A DNA stretch of 42,373 bases, taken from positions 1 through 42,373 of the forward strand of contig CBDUEV010000021.1 in NCBI GenBank assembly GCA_965366365.1, written 5' to 3'. The position numbers and the translations under genes are program-made. Below, piece by piece: positions 26,588-38,233 of the stretch; the stretch's first letter is position 1, and each line of letters starts with the position of its first letter. A model generated the notes under the pieces. The model saw only the letters and a list, made by a program, of their open reading frames with translations. It was not told the DNA's origin and searched no databases. Origin of the DNA: CBDUEV01 sp965366365 (GTDB lineage Bacteria > Actinomycetota > Acidimicrobiia > Spongiisociales > JAENVV01).

Positions 26588-27765
26588 AGGCTCTCGGCTG
26601 CCGCGGCCAGGGCCGCCGCGTCGTCTGTGGACTCCCACAGGAACTCCGGAAGCTCCCGACCGAAGTGTCCGTACGCGGAGGTGGCCGAGAAGATCGGTCT
26701 CCGAAGGCCAAACCGTTCGATGATCACACTCGGGCGAAAATCGAAGAACTGATCGACCAGCGTCTCCAGCCGCCGAGGATCCATCTTCTCGGTCCCGAAC
26801 GTGTCGAGGTAGATCGAGAACGGGCGGGCTTGACCGATGGCGTAGGAGAGCTGGACCTCGCAGCGTTCGGCGAGGCCCGCCGCCACCAGGTTCTTGGCGG
26901 CGTGGCGGGCTGCGTAGGCGGCTGATCGGTCGACCTTGGTGGCGTCCTTGCCGGAGAAGGCGCCGCCTCCATGCCGGGCGAAGCCACCGTACGTGTCGAC
27001 GATGATCTTTCGGCCCGTCAGACCGGTGTCCGCGGCCGGTCCGCCGAACACGAAGCGCCCGGACGGGTTGACGAGGAGCACGGCGGAGTCGAGGAACTCG
27101 AAGGGAATGACCGGGCGGACCACTTCCTCCATGAGGTCGGCGCTGAGGCGGCTGTGAGAGATCCCGTCGTCGTGTTGCGCGGAGATCAGCACCTGAGAGA
27201 GACCGACCGGCCGGTCGCCGACGTATTCGACCGACACCTGGGTCTTTCCGTCGGGACGAAGGTAGGGAAGCGTTCCGTTCTTGCGCACGAGGGCGAGGCG
27301 CTCGGCGAGTCGGTGCGCCATGTCGATGGGCATGGGCATCAGGTTGTCGGTCTCGGCGGAGGCGAATCCGAACATGATGCCCTGGTCGCCCGCCCCGAGC
27401 AGATCGTGGGCGTCGTCGGACCCCTGGCGCGCCTCCAGCGACTTCGAGACACCGTCGGCGATCTCGGGGCTCTGTTGATGCACCTTGAGTTCGATCGAAC
27501 AGGACTCGGCACTGAAATCGGAGAAGCCGACGTAGCCGATGTCCCTCAGCGCCTCCCGGGCGATTGCCTCGATATCGATCTGGGCATGGGTGCCCAACTC
27601 GCCCGCCACCACGATCTCGTTGGCCGTGACGAGGGTCTCACACGCCACCCGACCCTCGGAATCCTGTTCGAGGACCGCATCGAGAACGGCGTCGGATATG
27701 CGGTCGGCAACCTTGTCCGGGTGCCCTTCCGTGACTGATTCGGAGGTGAAGAACCATCTATGCAC
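26584..27765 (-). CDS. metK: S-adenosylmethionine synthetase
   Basis: Makes S-adenosylmethionine from methionine and ATP. The 393 residues have FTSESVTEGHPDKVADRISD, GAGDQGIMFGFA and GGGAFSGKDATKVDRSAAY, the substrate and phosphate motifs. The start is GTG 27765, with no Shine-Dalgarno. A TATACT lies only 6 nt before the GTG, so this promoter would give a leaderless mRNA. No SAM riboswitch is present. The product feeds the methyltransferases rsmB and tsnR encoded nearby. Confidence 0.97.
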   Translation of the reverse strand: MHRWFFTSESVTEGHPDKVADRISDAVLDAVLEQDSEGRVACETLVTANEIVVAGELGTHAQIDIEAIAREALRDIGYVGFSDFSAESCSIELKVHQQSPEIADGVSKSLEARQGSDDAHDLLGAGDQGIMFGFASAETDNLMPMPIDMAHRLAERLALVRKNGTLPYLRPDGKTQVSVEYVGDRPVGLSQVLISAQHDDGISHSRLSADLMEEVVRPVIPFEFLDSAVLLVNPSGRFVFGGPAADTGLTGRKIIVDTYGGFARHGGGAFSGKDATKVDRSAAYAARHAAKNLVAAGLAERCEVQLSYAIGQARPFSIYLDTFGTEKMDPRRLETLVDQFFDFRPSVIIERFGLRRPIFSATSAYGHFGRELPEFLWESTDDAAALAAAAESL

Positions 27766-27771
27766 GGGGCG

Positions 27772-27777
27772 AGTATA
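27772..27777 (-). promoter_or_regulatory. -10 box positioned for a leaderless metK transcript
   Basis: Minus-strand TATACT ends 6 nt before the metK GTG, placing the expected start of transcription on the G of the start codon. No canonical -35 box is seen 16-18 bp upstream. This arrangement matches leaderless promoters common in mycobacteria. Confidence 0.5.
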
Positions 27778-27822
27778 GGGCGGGCGGGTAGCCGGCCAGA
27801 GCCCACCTTGGGCGAACCGGGG

Positions 27823-29013
27823 TCAGCGCTCGAGACGCCCGGCGATGACGCCCAGGAGTCGGTCGGCCACGTCCGACTTGGTCATCAGAGGCCAGGGGTC
27901 GGCGAGACCGTCCGGCGTGTACACGGTGACCTGGTTCGTGTCGGTGGCGAATCCGCTGCCGGCGGCGGCCACATCGTTGGCGACCAGCAGATCCACCCCG
28001 TAGGTGGTGGCCTTGCGGGCGGCATCGGCCAGCGACCCCGTTTGGGCGGCGAACCCAACCAGAAACGGACGTTGTTCCATCTGAGCGATACCGGCCAGGA
28101 TGTTCGGGGTCGGCTCCAGACGGAGATCCGGAACCCCGTCGATCCGGCGTAGCTTGCCCGATGCTGGAGCGACGGGCCGGAAGTCGGCTACCGCGGCCGC
28201 CAGGATCGCCACGTCCGACGCGGCGGCCAGTTTCCAGGTGGCGGTGGCCATCTCCTCTGCGGTTTCGACCTCCATGACGGTCACACCGTGGGGAGGCTCC
28301 AGTGTGGAGGAGCTGACCAGTGTGACATCGGCCCCTTGTCGAGCCGCCGAGCGGGCGATGGCGTATCCCATCTTTCCCGAAGAGCGATTGCCGACGAAAC
28401 GCACCGGATCGATGGGTTCCCGGGTTCCACCGGCGGTGATGACCACCTTGCGTCCCGGCCACGGGGAGCCGGCGGATACGGAGAGGATCCGCATGCACGC
28501 CGCCACGATCTCCTCCGGTTCGACCATGCGCCCGATCCCGACGTCTCCTCCGGCGAGTTCGCCCTCATCGGGCCCCACGAGGTGGTGGCCGTCCGAACGG
28601 AGGGTTTCGACGATCCGTTGCGTGGCCGGGTGTTCCCACATCTCGGTGTGCATGGCGGGAGCCAGCAGGAGAGGGGCGGCGGTGGCCAGGGCGGTGGTGG
28701 AGACTGCATCGCCGGAAATTCCGTTGGCGACCTTCGACAAGGTATGCAGGGTGGCGGGGGCGATCACCATGAGCTCGGCCCATTGCCCGAGGTCGGTGTG
28801 TGGGCTGACCGATGGGGCACCGAACAGTCGGACGACCGGATGGTGTCCGGTCAGGGCGGCGAAGGTCTGCGCGCCGACGAACTCTTCGGCCCCCTGGGTC
28901 ATCGCCACGCGAACATCGGCTCCCTCTTCGAGGAGCCGACGGCACAGATAGGCGGCTTTGTAGGCGGCTACCCCGCCGGTTACGCCCAGGACGATGCGGC
29001 GGGTGTCGGACAC
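27823..29013 (-). CDS. coaBC: Bifunctional phosphopantothenoylcysteine decarboxylase / synthase
   Basis: Two steps of coenzyme A synthesis. The CoaC half (about 1-180) is a flavoprotein with GVTGGVAAYKA and the PAMHTEMW loop (usually PAMNxxMW). The CoaB half (about 185-396) has ITAGGTREPIDPVRF and NRSSGKMGYAIA, with the later block PTPNIL and FAAQT. The start is GTG 29013, 5 nt after the rpoZ stop. It lies 57 nt upstream of metK. Confidence 0.96.
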   Translation of the reverse strand: MSDTRRIVLGVTGGVAAYKAAYLCRRLLEEGADVRVAMTQGAEEFVGAQTFAALTGHHPVVRLFGAPSVSPHTDLGQWAELMVIAPATLHTLSKVANGISGDAVSTTALATAAPLLLAPAMHTEMWEHPATQRIVETLRSDGHHLVGPDEGELAGGDVGIGRMVEPEEIVAACMRILSVSAGSPWPGRKVVITAGGTREPIDPVRFVGNRSSGKMGYAIARSAARQGADVTLVSSSTLEPPHGVTVMEVETAEEMATATWKLAAASDVAILAAAVADFRPVAPASGKLRRIDGVPDLRLEPTPNILAGIAQMEQRPFLVGFAAQTGSLADAARKATTYGVDLLVANDVAAAGSGFATDTNQVTVYTPDGLADPWPLMTKSDVADRLLGVIAGRLER

Positions 29014-29018
29014 GGGGC

Positions 29019-29255
29019 TCAGTCCTCGTCGATCTCGAACGAGACCTTTCCTTCTGAGATCTCTTCGAAGGCAATGGTGAGAGCCTTCCGGCTCAAGGAG
29101 TGCACCTGAGGCGGTACGTAGTGGCCGATTCCCTCACCGAGCTGATTGAAATACGCGTTGATCTGTCGGGCGCGGCGCGCTCCGAGGACGACGAGCTTGA
29201 AGCGGCCGCCGGCCTCATCGAGGGCTTGTTCGACTACATGAGTCTTATTCGGCAT
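29019..29255 (-). CDS. rpoZ: RNA polymerase omega subunit
   Basis: Small subunit that binds beta' and helps RNA polymerase assembly. The 78 residues match actinobacterial omega, with LGARRARQINAYFNQLGEG and an acidic C-terminus. ATG 29255 has AGAGGA about 5 nt upstream and overlaps the gmk end by 11 nt. The gmk-rpoZ-coaBC order is widely conserved. Confidence 0.93.
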   Translation of the reverse strand: MPNKTHVVEQALDEAGGRFKLVVLGARRARQINAYFNQLGEGIGHYVPPQVHSLSRKALTIAFEEISEGKVSFEIDED

Positions 29256-29892
29256 CGATTCCTCTTTCGTGAGCCGACAGTATACGCATGATTTCGTCCA
29301 CCACTCGATCGACTTCGTCGTTGACGACTACGGCGTCGTATTTCTCCACCGCCTCGTCGAGCTGGAGTTGGGCGACCGCCAGCCGCGCCTGCACCTGTTC
29401 GGGCGAGGTGTCCCCGCGCCGGCGCAGACGCTCCTCGAGGACTGCCATCGACGGCGGCGCCAGAAAGAGAATCAAGCTCTGGGGATACGCCTCCTTGACC
29501 TGCAAGGCGCCGCGGTTTTCGATGTCGAGGAGAACGTTCTCTCCGGCTTCGAGGCTGGCGATGACCTGGTCCCGAGGGGTGCCGTAGAGCCGGTCGCTGT
29601 ACTCCGCCCACTCGAGGAGCTGGCCGGTGCTCGCCAGTTCCTCGAAGCGGCGCCGATCGACGAAGTGGTAGTCGACACCGTCGGTCTCGCCCGGCCGGGG
29701 TGACCGCGTGGTCACCGACACCGAGAAATGGAAATCGAGGCGTTCGGCCAGCCGGTGAACGACGGTGCTCTTGCCAACACCGGACGGACCGGAGATGACC
29801 AGGAGCGATCCGCGTTCAAGCGAGGGCTGACCTGAGTGATTCTCGTTGGCGGCCACCGAGACCGCGGATCCGTCGGTTGTCGGCGATGCCAT
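29245..29892 (-). CDS. gmk: Guanylate kinase
   Basis: Phosphorylates GMP to GDP. The 215 residues have the P-loop GPSGVGKST, TTRSPRPGETDGVDYHF for GMP binding, and the downstream motif LLDIENRGALQV. ATG 29892 gives an N-terminal tail of about 28 residues and a 77-nt overlap with mihF. An internal GTG at 29856 (codon 13) is an alternative start, but neither has a strong ribosome site. Confidence 0.95.
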   Translation of the reverse strand: MASPTTDGSAVSVAANENHSGQPSLERGSLLVISGPSGVGKSTVVHRLAERLDFHFSVSVTTRSPRPGETDGVDYHFVDRRRFEELASTGQLLEWAEYSDRLYGTPRDQVIASLEAGENVLLDIENRGALQVKEAYPQSLILFLAPPSMAVLEERLRRRGDTSPEQVQARLAVAQLQLDEAVEKYDAVVVNDEVDRVVDEIMRILSAHERGIDAE

Positions 29893-30127
29893 GCGCTTCC
29901 ATCATCCGCTTTGCCTTTACTTTGCCCATCCCGGGAAGGGAAGGCAAGACGGAGGCGACCTTCATCCCTGCGACGATGGGATCTGTCTCGGCACGTTCGA
30001 GCAGTTCCTCGAACGTGATCGACCCCATCTTGAGAAGCTCTTTGATCTCCGCTCGGACCCGCCGCGCTTCTCCCGCCTTGGCGAGAGCGGCTGCGCGCTG
30101 CTCCTGAGTCAACTTCGGTGGTGCCAC
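29816..30127 (-). CDS. mihF: Actinobacterial integration host factor
   Basis: DNA-binding nucleoid protein specific to Actinomycetota. The 103 residues carry the helical N-terminus (LTQEQRAAALAKAGEARRVR) and the helix-two-turn-helix DNA-binding part, with LPGMGKVKAKRMMEAHGI and IRGLGGRQRESL. GTG 30127 has AGGAGG 5 nt upstream, and the longer frame to 30286 is not coding. It lies between pyrF and gmk, the usual place in mycobacteria and relatives. Confidence 0.93.
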   Translation of the reverse strand: MAPPKLTQEQRAAALAKAGEARRVRAEIKELLKMGSITFEELLERAETDPIVAGMKVASVLPSLPGMGKVKAKRMMEAHGIADNRRIRGLGGRQRESLRSALA

Positions 30128-30191
30128 TCGAGCCTCCTGTGTACGGTTCGCTGCGGACCGAGGGTAACGGACTGCGGCAGCGGCTCGCACC

Positions 30192-30917
30192 TCAGGCCGG
30201 CTTTTCTCCAGGGTGATCGGCGCGCGGGAGCGACTCCACGATCGCTTCCGCGGCCGCGCGAGGGTCGGCGGCTCTGGTGATGGCACGACCGATCACCAGC
30301 CAATCGGCGCCTCGGCGAATCGCTTCGTCGGGAGTGGCCACCCGTTGTTGGTCGTCGGCATCTACGCCTGCTGGTCGGATCCCCGGGGTGACCCGGGCCA
30401 GGCCGGGCGCCACTTCGCCGACCACCCCCAGTTCTTTGACGGCGCAGATCACTCCCTCGGCTCCGGCAGCTGCGGCGAGCCTGGCCATCCTCGAAGTCTG
30501 GCGTCCCGTCGAGCCCGCCACCCCCGTCTGGGCGAGGTCCGCGTCGGTGAGGCTGGTCAGCACAGTGATCGCCAGCACGCCGGTCTGGCGATCGCCGCCC
30601 CCGGTAGCGAGTCCTTCGACGGCGGCCTCGAGTTGGTGGAGTCCCCCCGAAGCGTGCACGGTCACCCACCGAGCACCCATCCGGCCGAGCTGGCGGCTCG
30701 CCGCGCGAACGGTGTTGGGGATGTCGTGCAACTTGGCGTCGACGAAGACCGGTTTGCCCATCCGTACGACGGCGGCCACCGTGGCGGGGCCGGGGCCCAT
30801 GAGGAGTTCGAGTCCGATTTTGAAGCCCCCGACCGCCGGAGACAGAAGCTTGGCCATCCGGGTGGCCTCCTCTGCCGAGGAGTAGTCGAGAGCAACGAGA
30901 ATCGGATTGCCGTTCAC
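30192..30917 (-). CDS. pyrF: Orotidine 5'-phosphate decarboxylase
   Basis: Last step of UMP synthesis. The 241-residue enzyme has LVALDYSS at the N-terminus, the catalytic block VDAKLHDIPNTV with Lys and Asp, VTVHASGG, and the phosphate-binding C-terminal part (TPGIRPAG, LVIGRAIT). It is the bacterial short type, not the long mycobacterial form. GTG 30917 overlaps the pyrD TGA in a GTGA; the frame running on to 31757 is pyrD read out of frame. Confidence 0.96.
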   Translation of the reverse strand: MNGNPILVALDYSSAEEATRMAKLLSPAVGGFKIGLELLMGPGPATVAAVVRMGKPVFVDAKLHDIPNTVRAASRQLGRMGARWVTVHASGGLHQLEAAVEGLATGGGDRQTGVLAITVLTSLTDADLAQTGVAGSTGRQTSRMARLAAAAGAEGVICAVKELGVVGEVAPGLARVTPGIRPAGVDADDQQRVATPDEAIRRGADWLVIGRAITRAADPRAAAEAIVESLPRADHPGEKPA

Positions 30918-31840
30918 TTCTCGACTCCGTCCAGTTCGGCCAGCCCGGCCCCGACCAGTTCCGCGGGAGACACCACGCCGCGACGCCGGCACCATTCGGC
31001 AAACTCCACCATGATCCTCCTGCCCACCTTGGGCGACTCGAAATGAGCGGTGCCCACCCCAACGGCGGAGGCACCCGCCATCAGGTACTCCACCACGTCG
31101 CTTCCCTTCCGCACTCCGCCCAGGCCCAGGATCGGAACGGTGCCGAGCGCTCGGCGAACCTCGATCACACACCGCAAGGCGATCGGCTTGATCCCCACAC
31201 CGGAATATCCACCGATCACTCCGGACAAGCTTGGACGACGACGTTCGATGTCGATGGCCGCTCCCCACACCGTGTTCGTCAGGGTCAACCAGTCGGCGCC
31301 GGCGGCCAGGGCCGCCTCGGCCACTGCCACGATGTCGACGGCGTTGGGCGAGAGTTTTGCCCCGAACGGCACCGTCACCGCCGCACCGACGGCCGCCACC
31401 ACTGCCCCGGTGGCGGCAGGATCCAAGGCGAACATCCCCTTGCCTTCGAGGTTCGGACACGACAGGTTCACTTCCACTGCCGCCACCCCGGCTCTTTGGA
31501 GGCCGGCGGCCACGATGGCGAAGTCCTCGGGGGCGTGCCCCACCGCAGAACCCCACACCGGAATGGCCATACCTTCCAGCTGGGGGCCGACCTCGGCTGC
31601 CCAGTGCTCGACGCCTGGATTCTGGATGCCGATGCTGTTCAGCATTCCCACTTCGGTGGGAGCCAACCTCGGTTCCGCACGTCCAGGCCAGGGTTCTTTG
31701 GCTACGGACTTGGCGATAGCTGCTCCGTAAGATCTCTCGTCGGCCAGAGCCACCCACTCCACCACCGAACCGACCGTACCCGAGGCGGCCACCAACGGAG
31801 TGCGCAGAGAGAGCGGTCCGAGCGTCGTGGCCAGGTTCAC
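30914..31840 (-). CDS. pyrD: Dihydroorotate dehydrogenase, class 1
   Basis: Oxidises dihydroorotate to orotate with FMN. The 308 residues match class 1 (1B-like): the active-site block VNLSCPNLEGKGMF carries the catalytic Cys, and LTNTVWGAAIDIERRRP and GGVRKGSDVVEYLMAGAS bind substrate and FMN. There is no N-terminal membrane extension of class 2. Class 1B normally needs the iron-sulfur flavoprotein PyrK, which is not in the window. GTG 31840 lies 13 nt after the carB stop; TTG 31891 is an alternative. Confidence 0.93.
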   Translation of the reverse strand: MNLATTLGPLSLRTPLVAASGTVGSVVEWVALADERSYGAAIAKSVAKEPWPGRAEPRLAPTEVGMLNSIGIQNPGVEHWAAEVGPQLEGMAIPVWGSAVGHAPEDFAIVAAGLQRAGVAAVEVNLSCPNLEGKGMFALDPAATGAVVAAVGAAVTVPFGAKLSPNAVDIVAVAEAALAAGADWLTLTNTVWGAAIDIERRRPSLSGVIGGYSGVGIKPIALRCVIEVRRALGTVPILGLGGVRKGSDVVEYLMAGASAVGVGTAHFESPKVGRRIMVEFAEWCRRRGVVSPAELVGAGLAELDGVEK

Positions 31841-31853
31841 AGGTCGCTCGGTT

Positions 31854-35144
<3,291 letters not shown>

Positions 35145-35188
35145 GCCAGGGCTCCGGTGCGGTAGAGACCTCGACGTCGGAGATTCTG

Positions 35189-36358
35189 TCAGCCCTGATG
35201 ATCGGCCCCCATGAGGGTGGCGAAGTCGTCGAAGAGGCCGAGCGAGTCGTGAGGGCCGGGCGCTGCCTCGGGGTGGTATTGAACCGAGAAGGCCGGCACA
35301 TCCCGACACCGGATGCCTTCCAGGGTGCCGTCATTGAGGTTCTGGTGCGATGGCACCGCCGGGCCGAAGGGCGTCGACATCTCTTTCGGAAGGAGCTCGG
35401 GTCCGGGAAGGCCGGGAACCCGCCGCGGTGGGGAGCCATCCGCGAGGGACCATGGATCGACCGCGAAACCGTGATTCTGGCTGGTGATCTCCACCCGCCC
35501 ATCCACGAGACGCTGCACGGGATGGTTTCCGCCGTGGTGGCCGAAGGCCAGCTTGTAGGTCGTCGCTCCCAAAGCCAACGCCAGCACCTGATGGCCGAGA
35601 CAGATCCCGAAGATCGGAACGCGGCCGAGCAGTGCGCCGACACAGGCGATGGCGCCGGCGAGCGGCTCGGGGTCACCGGGGCCGTTGGAGATGAACACCC
35701 CGTCGGGCGTGAGGGCCAGGATGCTCTCGGCTGCCGTGTCAGCCGGGACCACCTGCACGTCGTAGCCCCGGCTGGTGAGGTTGCGGGTGATATCGCGCTT
35801 CATCCCCAGGTCGAGTGCCACGACCAATCCGCGCCGCTTCGCCCCGGTGGGCACCAGATAGGACTTCTTCGTGGAAACCTCGCTGGCGAGGTCCAGGCCG
35901 GTCATCGCCGGGGCCGCCGCCGCCGCGGCGCGCAGTTCGGCCTCCGAGACACCCACCCCCATGGCGACGGGTTGAGCCCCTCGATCGCGGATGTGGCGAG
36001 TGAGCCGGCGCGTGTCGACCTCGGAGAGGGCCACGGTATCCCTGGCGCGCAGGTACTCGGACAGGGTCCCTTCAGCGCGCCAGTTCGACTCACGGCGCGA
36101 CAGCGACCGGAGGATGATGCCCCGGGCCCAGAGGCGGTCCGCCTGGTCGTCCAGTTCGGTCGTGCCGTAGTTGCCGATATGGGGGGCGGTCATCACCACC
36201 ACCTGGCCCGCGTACGACGGATCCGAGAAGATCTCCTGATACCCGGCCATGGCGGTATTGAAGACCACCTCGCCGACGGCGATTCCAGGCGCACCGACCG
36301 ACCGGCCCCTGAACACCGCTCCATCAGCCGTGACGGCCAGAGCCGGGACGGTATCCAT
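35189..36358 (-). CDS. carA: Carbamoyl-phosphate synthase small subunit
   Basis: Class I glutamine amidotransferase that feeds ammonia to CarB. The 389 residues carry NTAMAGYQEIFSDPSYAGQ in the N-terminal part, GICLGHQ with the nucleophilic Cys, and VQYHPEAAPGPHD with the His and Glu of the triad. ATG 36358 follows the pyrC TAG with no base between them. Confidence 0.97.
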   Translation of the reverse strand: MDTVPALAVTADGAVFRGRSVGAPGIAVGEVVFNTAMAGYQEIFSDPSYAGQVVVMTAPHIGNYGTTELDDQADRLWARGIILRSLSRRESNWRAEGTLSEYLRARDTVALSEVDTRRLTRHIRDRGAQPVAMGVGVSEAELRAAAAAAPAMTGLDLASEVSTKKSYLVPTGAKRRGLVVALDLGMKRDITRNLTSRGYDVQVVPADTAAESILALTPDGVFISNGPGDPEPLAGAIACVGALLGRVPIFGICLGHQVLALALGATTYKLAFGHHGGNHPVQRLVDGRVEITSQNHGFAVDPWSLADGSPPRRVPGLPGPELLPKEMSTPFGPAVPSHQNLNDGTLEGIRCRDVPAFSVQYHPEAAPGPHDSLGLFDDFATLMGADHQG

Positions 36359-37621
36359 CTACGAGACCCCCTCAGCGGAATAGGTGATCTCGCCTCGATA
36401 CAGGGTGGCGAGTACCCGCCCGCGCAATTGCCTGTCGAGCCAGGGCGAATTCGCCGACTTGGAGACGAAGGTCTTTGGCGTCCATTGCTCCGAGGGATCG
36501 AACACCACCAGGTCTGCCGGGCGGCCGGGCGCCACCCAGCCGTGCTCAACACCGAGAATGGCCGCCGGGGCCACTGCCATCCTCGTGAAGAATCGCACCG
36601 GATCCATCCCGACCTCGGTGTTGACCACTGCTGCGGCCGTTTCGAGCCCGATCACGCCCCTGGGCGCCTCTTCGAACGGCAGATCCTTTTCCGCCGCCGC
36701 ATGGGGAGCGTGGTCGGTGGCAACTGCGTCGATCGTTCCGTCAGCAAGAGCGGCTCGCAGGGCGGTCACGTCTTCGGGGGTTCGAAGCGGTGGGTACATC
36801 TTGTTGACCGCGTCCAAACCCTCGACGACCGAATGGTCCAGGGAGAGATGGTGGGGGGTCACCTCGGCGGTGACCGGGAGGCCGGCCGCCTTGGCCGAGC
36901 GCACCAGGGTCACACTCCCCGCCGTTGACACATGCTGCACGTGATAGTGGCAGCCGGTCGCTTCAACGAGCTTCAGGTCTCGCTCGATGATCGCTTCTTC
37001 TGCCCTGGCCGGGAGGCCCTTGATCCCCAGGCTCTCCGATACCGAACCCTCGTGCATGTGCCCCCCGCCCGCCAGGACAGGGTCTTCGGCGTGCTGGGCG
37101 ACGATTCCACCGACGCCGGCCAGATACTCCATGGCCTGCTGAAGCAGCACGACGTCGGCAACGCTGTCTCCGTCATCGGTGAACAGTCGGACTCCGGCCG
37201 TCACGAGATCATCGAGCGGTGCCAGCTCCTTGCCGGCTCGGTCCTTGGTGAGACATCCCGCCACCCGCACGTCGAGGAGACCGGCCTGGCGGCCGCGTTC
37301 GAGGACGAAGCGGACCGTCTCGCGGGAGTCGGTGGCGGGCTCTGTGTTGGGCATGGCCACGATGGTGGTGAAGCCGCCGGCTGCGGCAGCAGCCGAGCCT
37401 GATGCGATGTCTTCTTTCCATTCCTGACCTGGCTCGCGCAGATGGACGTGGAGGTCGACGAATCCTGGTCCGATCCAGCAGCCTTCGCAATCGACCACGT
37501 AGGCGTCATGGCGCGCCAGTCCGGGCCCGACGGCCACAACCAAGTTGCCCTCTACGAGGACGTCGGTTTCCACCAGGCCCCCAGTTCCGAGCACGGTTCC
37601 GCCTGTCAGCACAACCTTCAT
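36359..37621 (-). CDS. pyrC: Dihydroorotase
   Basis: Closes carbamoyl aspartate to dihydroorotate. The 420-residue metal amidohydrolase has DLHVHLREPGQEWKED (two His ligands), the later His ligands (HVQHVSTAG) and TDHAPH with the catalytic Asp. It is the class I type common in Gram-positive bacteria. ATG 37621 overlaps the last base of the pyrR TGA (TGATG). In mycobacteria pyrB stands between pyrR and pyrC; here it is absent. Confidence 0.96.
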   Translation of the reverse strand: MKVVLTGGTVLGTGGLVETDVLVEGNLVVAVGPGLARHDAYVVDCEGCWIGPGFVDLHVHLREPGQEWKEDIASGSAAAAAGGFTTIVAMPNTEPATDSRETVRFVLERGRQAGLLDVRVAGCLTKDRAGKELAPLDDLVTAGVRLFTDDGDSVADVVLLQQAMEYLAGVGGIVAQHAEDPVLAGGGHMHEGSVSESLGIKGLPARAEEAIIERDLKLVEATGCHYHVQHVSTAGSVTLVRSAKAAGLPVTAEVTPHHLSLDHSVVEGLDAVNKMYPPLRTPEDVTALRAALADGTIDAVATDHAPHAAAEKDLPFEEAPRGVIGLETAAAVVNTEVGMDPVRFFTRMAVAPAAILGVEHGWVAPGRPADLVVFDPSEQWTPKTFVSKSANSPWLDRQLRGRVLATLYRGEITYSAEGVS

Positions 37622-38154
37622 CAGATACCTCCCACGCCGGCAATGATCACTTCTTCGGTGCCATCCAACTCAGAGAGTTGCACCGTGATCCGTTCTCCGA
37701 CCGAGGTGGGGAAGTTCTTCCCGACGTAGTCGGCGCGAATCGGATACTGGCGGTGCCCACGATCAGCCAGGACGGCCAGCTGGATGCCGGCAGGTCGACC
37801 CAGGTGGGAAACGGCGTCGAGAGCCGCTCGAACGGTTCTTCCCGTGTAGAGAACGTCGTCGACCAGCACGACGACCTTGCCCCTCACGTCGACCGGAACC
37901 TCGGTCTCCACGGATGCGGTGGAAGGTCGTTCCTCGAGGTCATCGCGGTAGAGCGAGATGTCGAGGCTCCCGACCGGAACGCTCGTTCCGGTGATCTCGA
38001 CGATCGCCCGTCCGATGCGGAGAGCGAGTGGAACGCCGCGAGTTTGGATTCCCAGGAGAAGGATGCTCTCGATGTCCCGATTGCTCTCCACGATCTCGTG
38101 AGCGATCCGACGCAGGGCTCGCTTGATGTCCGTGGCGTCCATCACCTGCGGCAT
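37621..38154 (-). CDS. pyrR: PyrR, pyrimidine operon regulator / uracil phosphoribosyltransferase
   Basis: RNA-binding regulator of the pyr operon, sensing UMP/UTP. The 177 residues have TDIKRALRRIAHEI, ILLLGIQTRGVPLA, SLDISLYRDDL and the PRPP loop VVVLVDDVLYTGRT. ATG 38154 has AAGGTGG just upstream; ATG 38142 (four codons later) overlaps the stop of an upstream leader peptide in a TGATG. The frame runs on to 38250, but that start lies inside the PyrR-binding hairpin. It is the first gene of the long operon. Confidence 0.94.
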   Translation of the reverse strand: MPQVMDATDIKRALRRIAHEIVESNRDIESILLLGIQTRGVPLALRIGRAIVEITGTSVPVGSLDISLYRDDLEERPSTASVETEVPVDVRGKVVVLVDDVLYTGRTVRAALDAVSHLGRPAGIQLAVLADRGHRQYPIRADYVGKNFPTSVGERITVQLSELDGTEEVIIAGVGGI

Positions 38155-38225
38155 GGACCACCTTGAGAATGACCGATCCGTTCCGACCTCAGGGTCGCCT
38201 CGTCGCGCATTCGGCTCTGGAGCAT
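38142..38225 (-). CDS. Putative 27-residue pyr leader peptide
   Basis: A short frame that starts ATG 38225, 8 nt after a strong AAAGGAG Shine-Dalgarno, and stops with TGA at 38142-38144. The final A is also the first base of the in-frame pyrR ATG 38142, and the frame overlaps the pyrR start 38154 by 13 nt. The peptide (MLQSRMRDEATL...) has no recognisable function. Its likely role is to bring ribosomes to pyrR by translational coupling, since its ribosome site lies inside the PyrR-binding hairpin. Confidence 0.6.
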   Translation of the reverse strand: MLQSRMRDEATLRSERIGHSQGGPCRR

Positions 38226-38233
38226 TCGTGCTT

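Noticed and set aside
27766..27822. SAM riboswitch before metK
   Set aside because: The 57-nt gap is too short and the promoter appears to be leaderless.
30918..31757. A 521-codon frame that extends pyrF upstream
   Set aside because: The extension is Gly/Arg-rich and lies inside pyrD in another frame; pyrF starts at GTG 30917, overlapping the pyrD stop.
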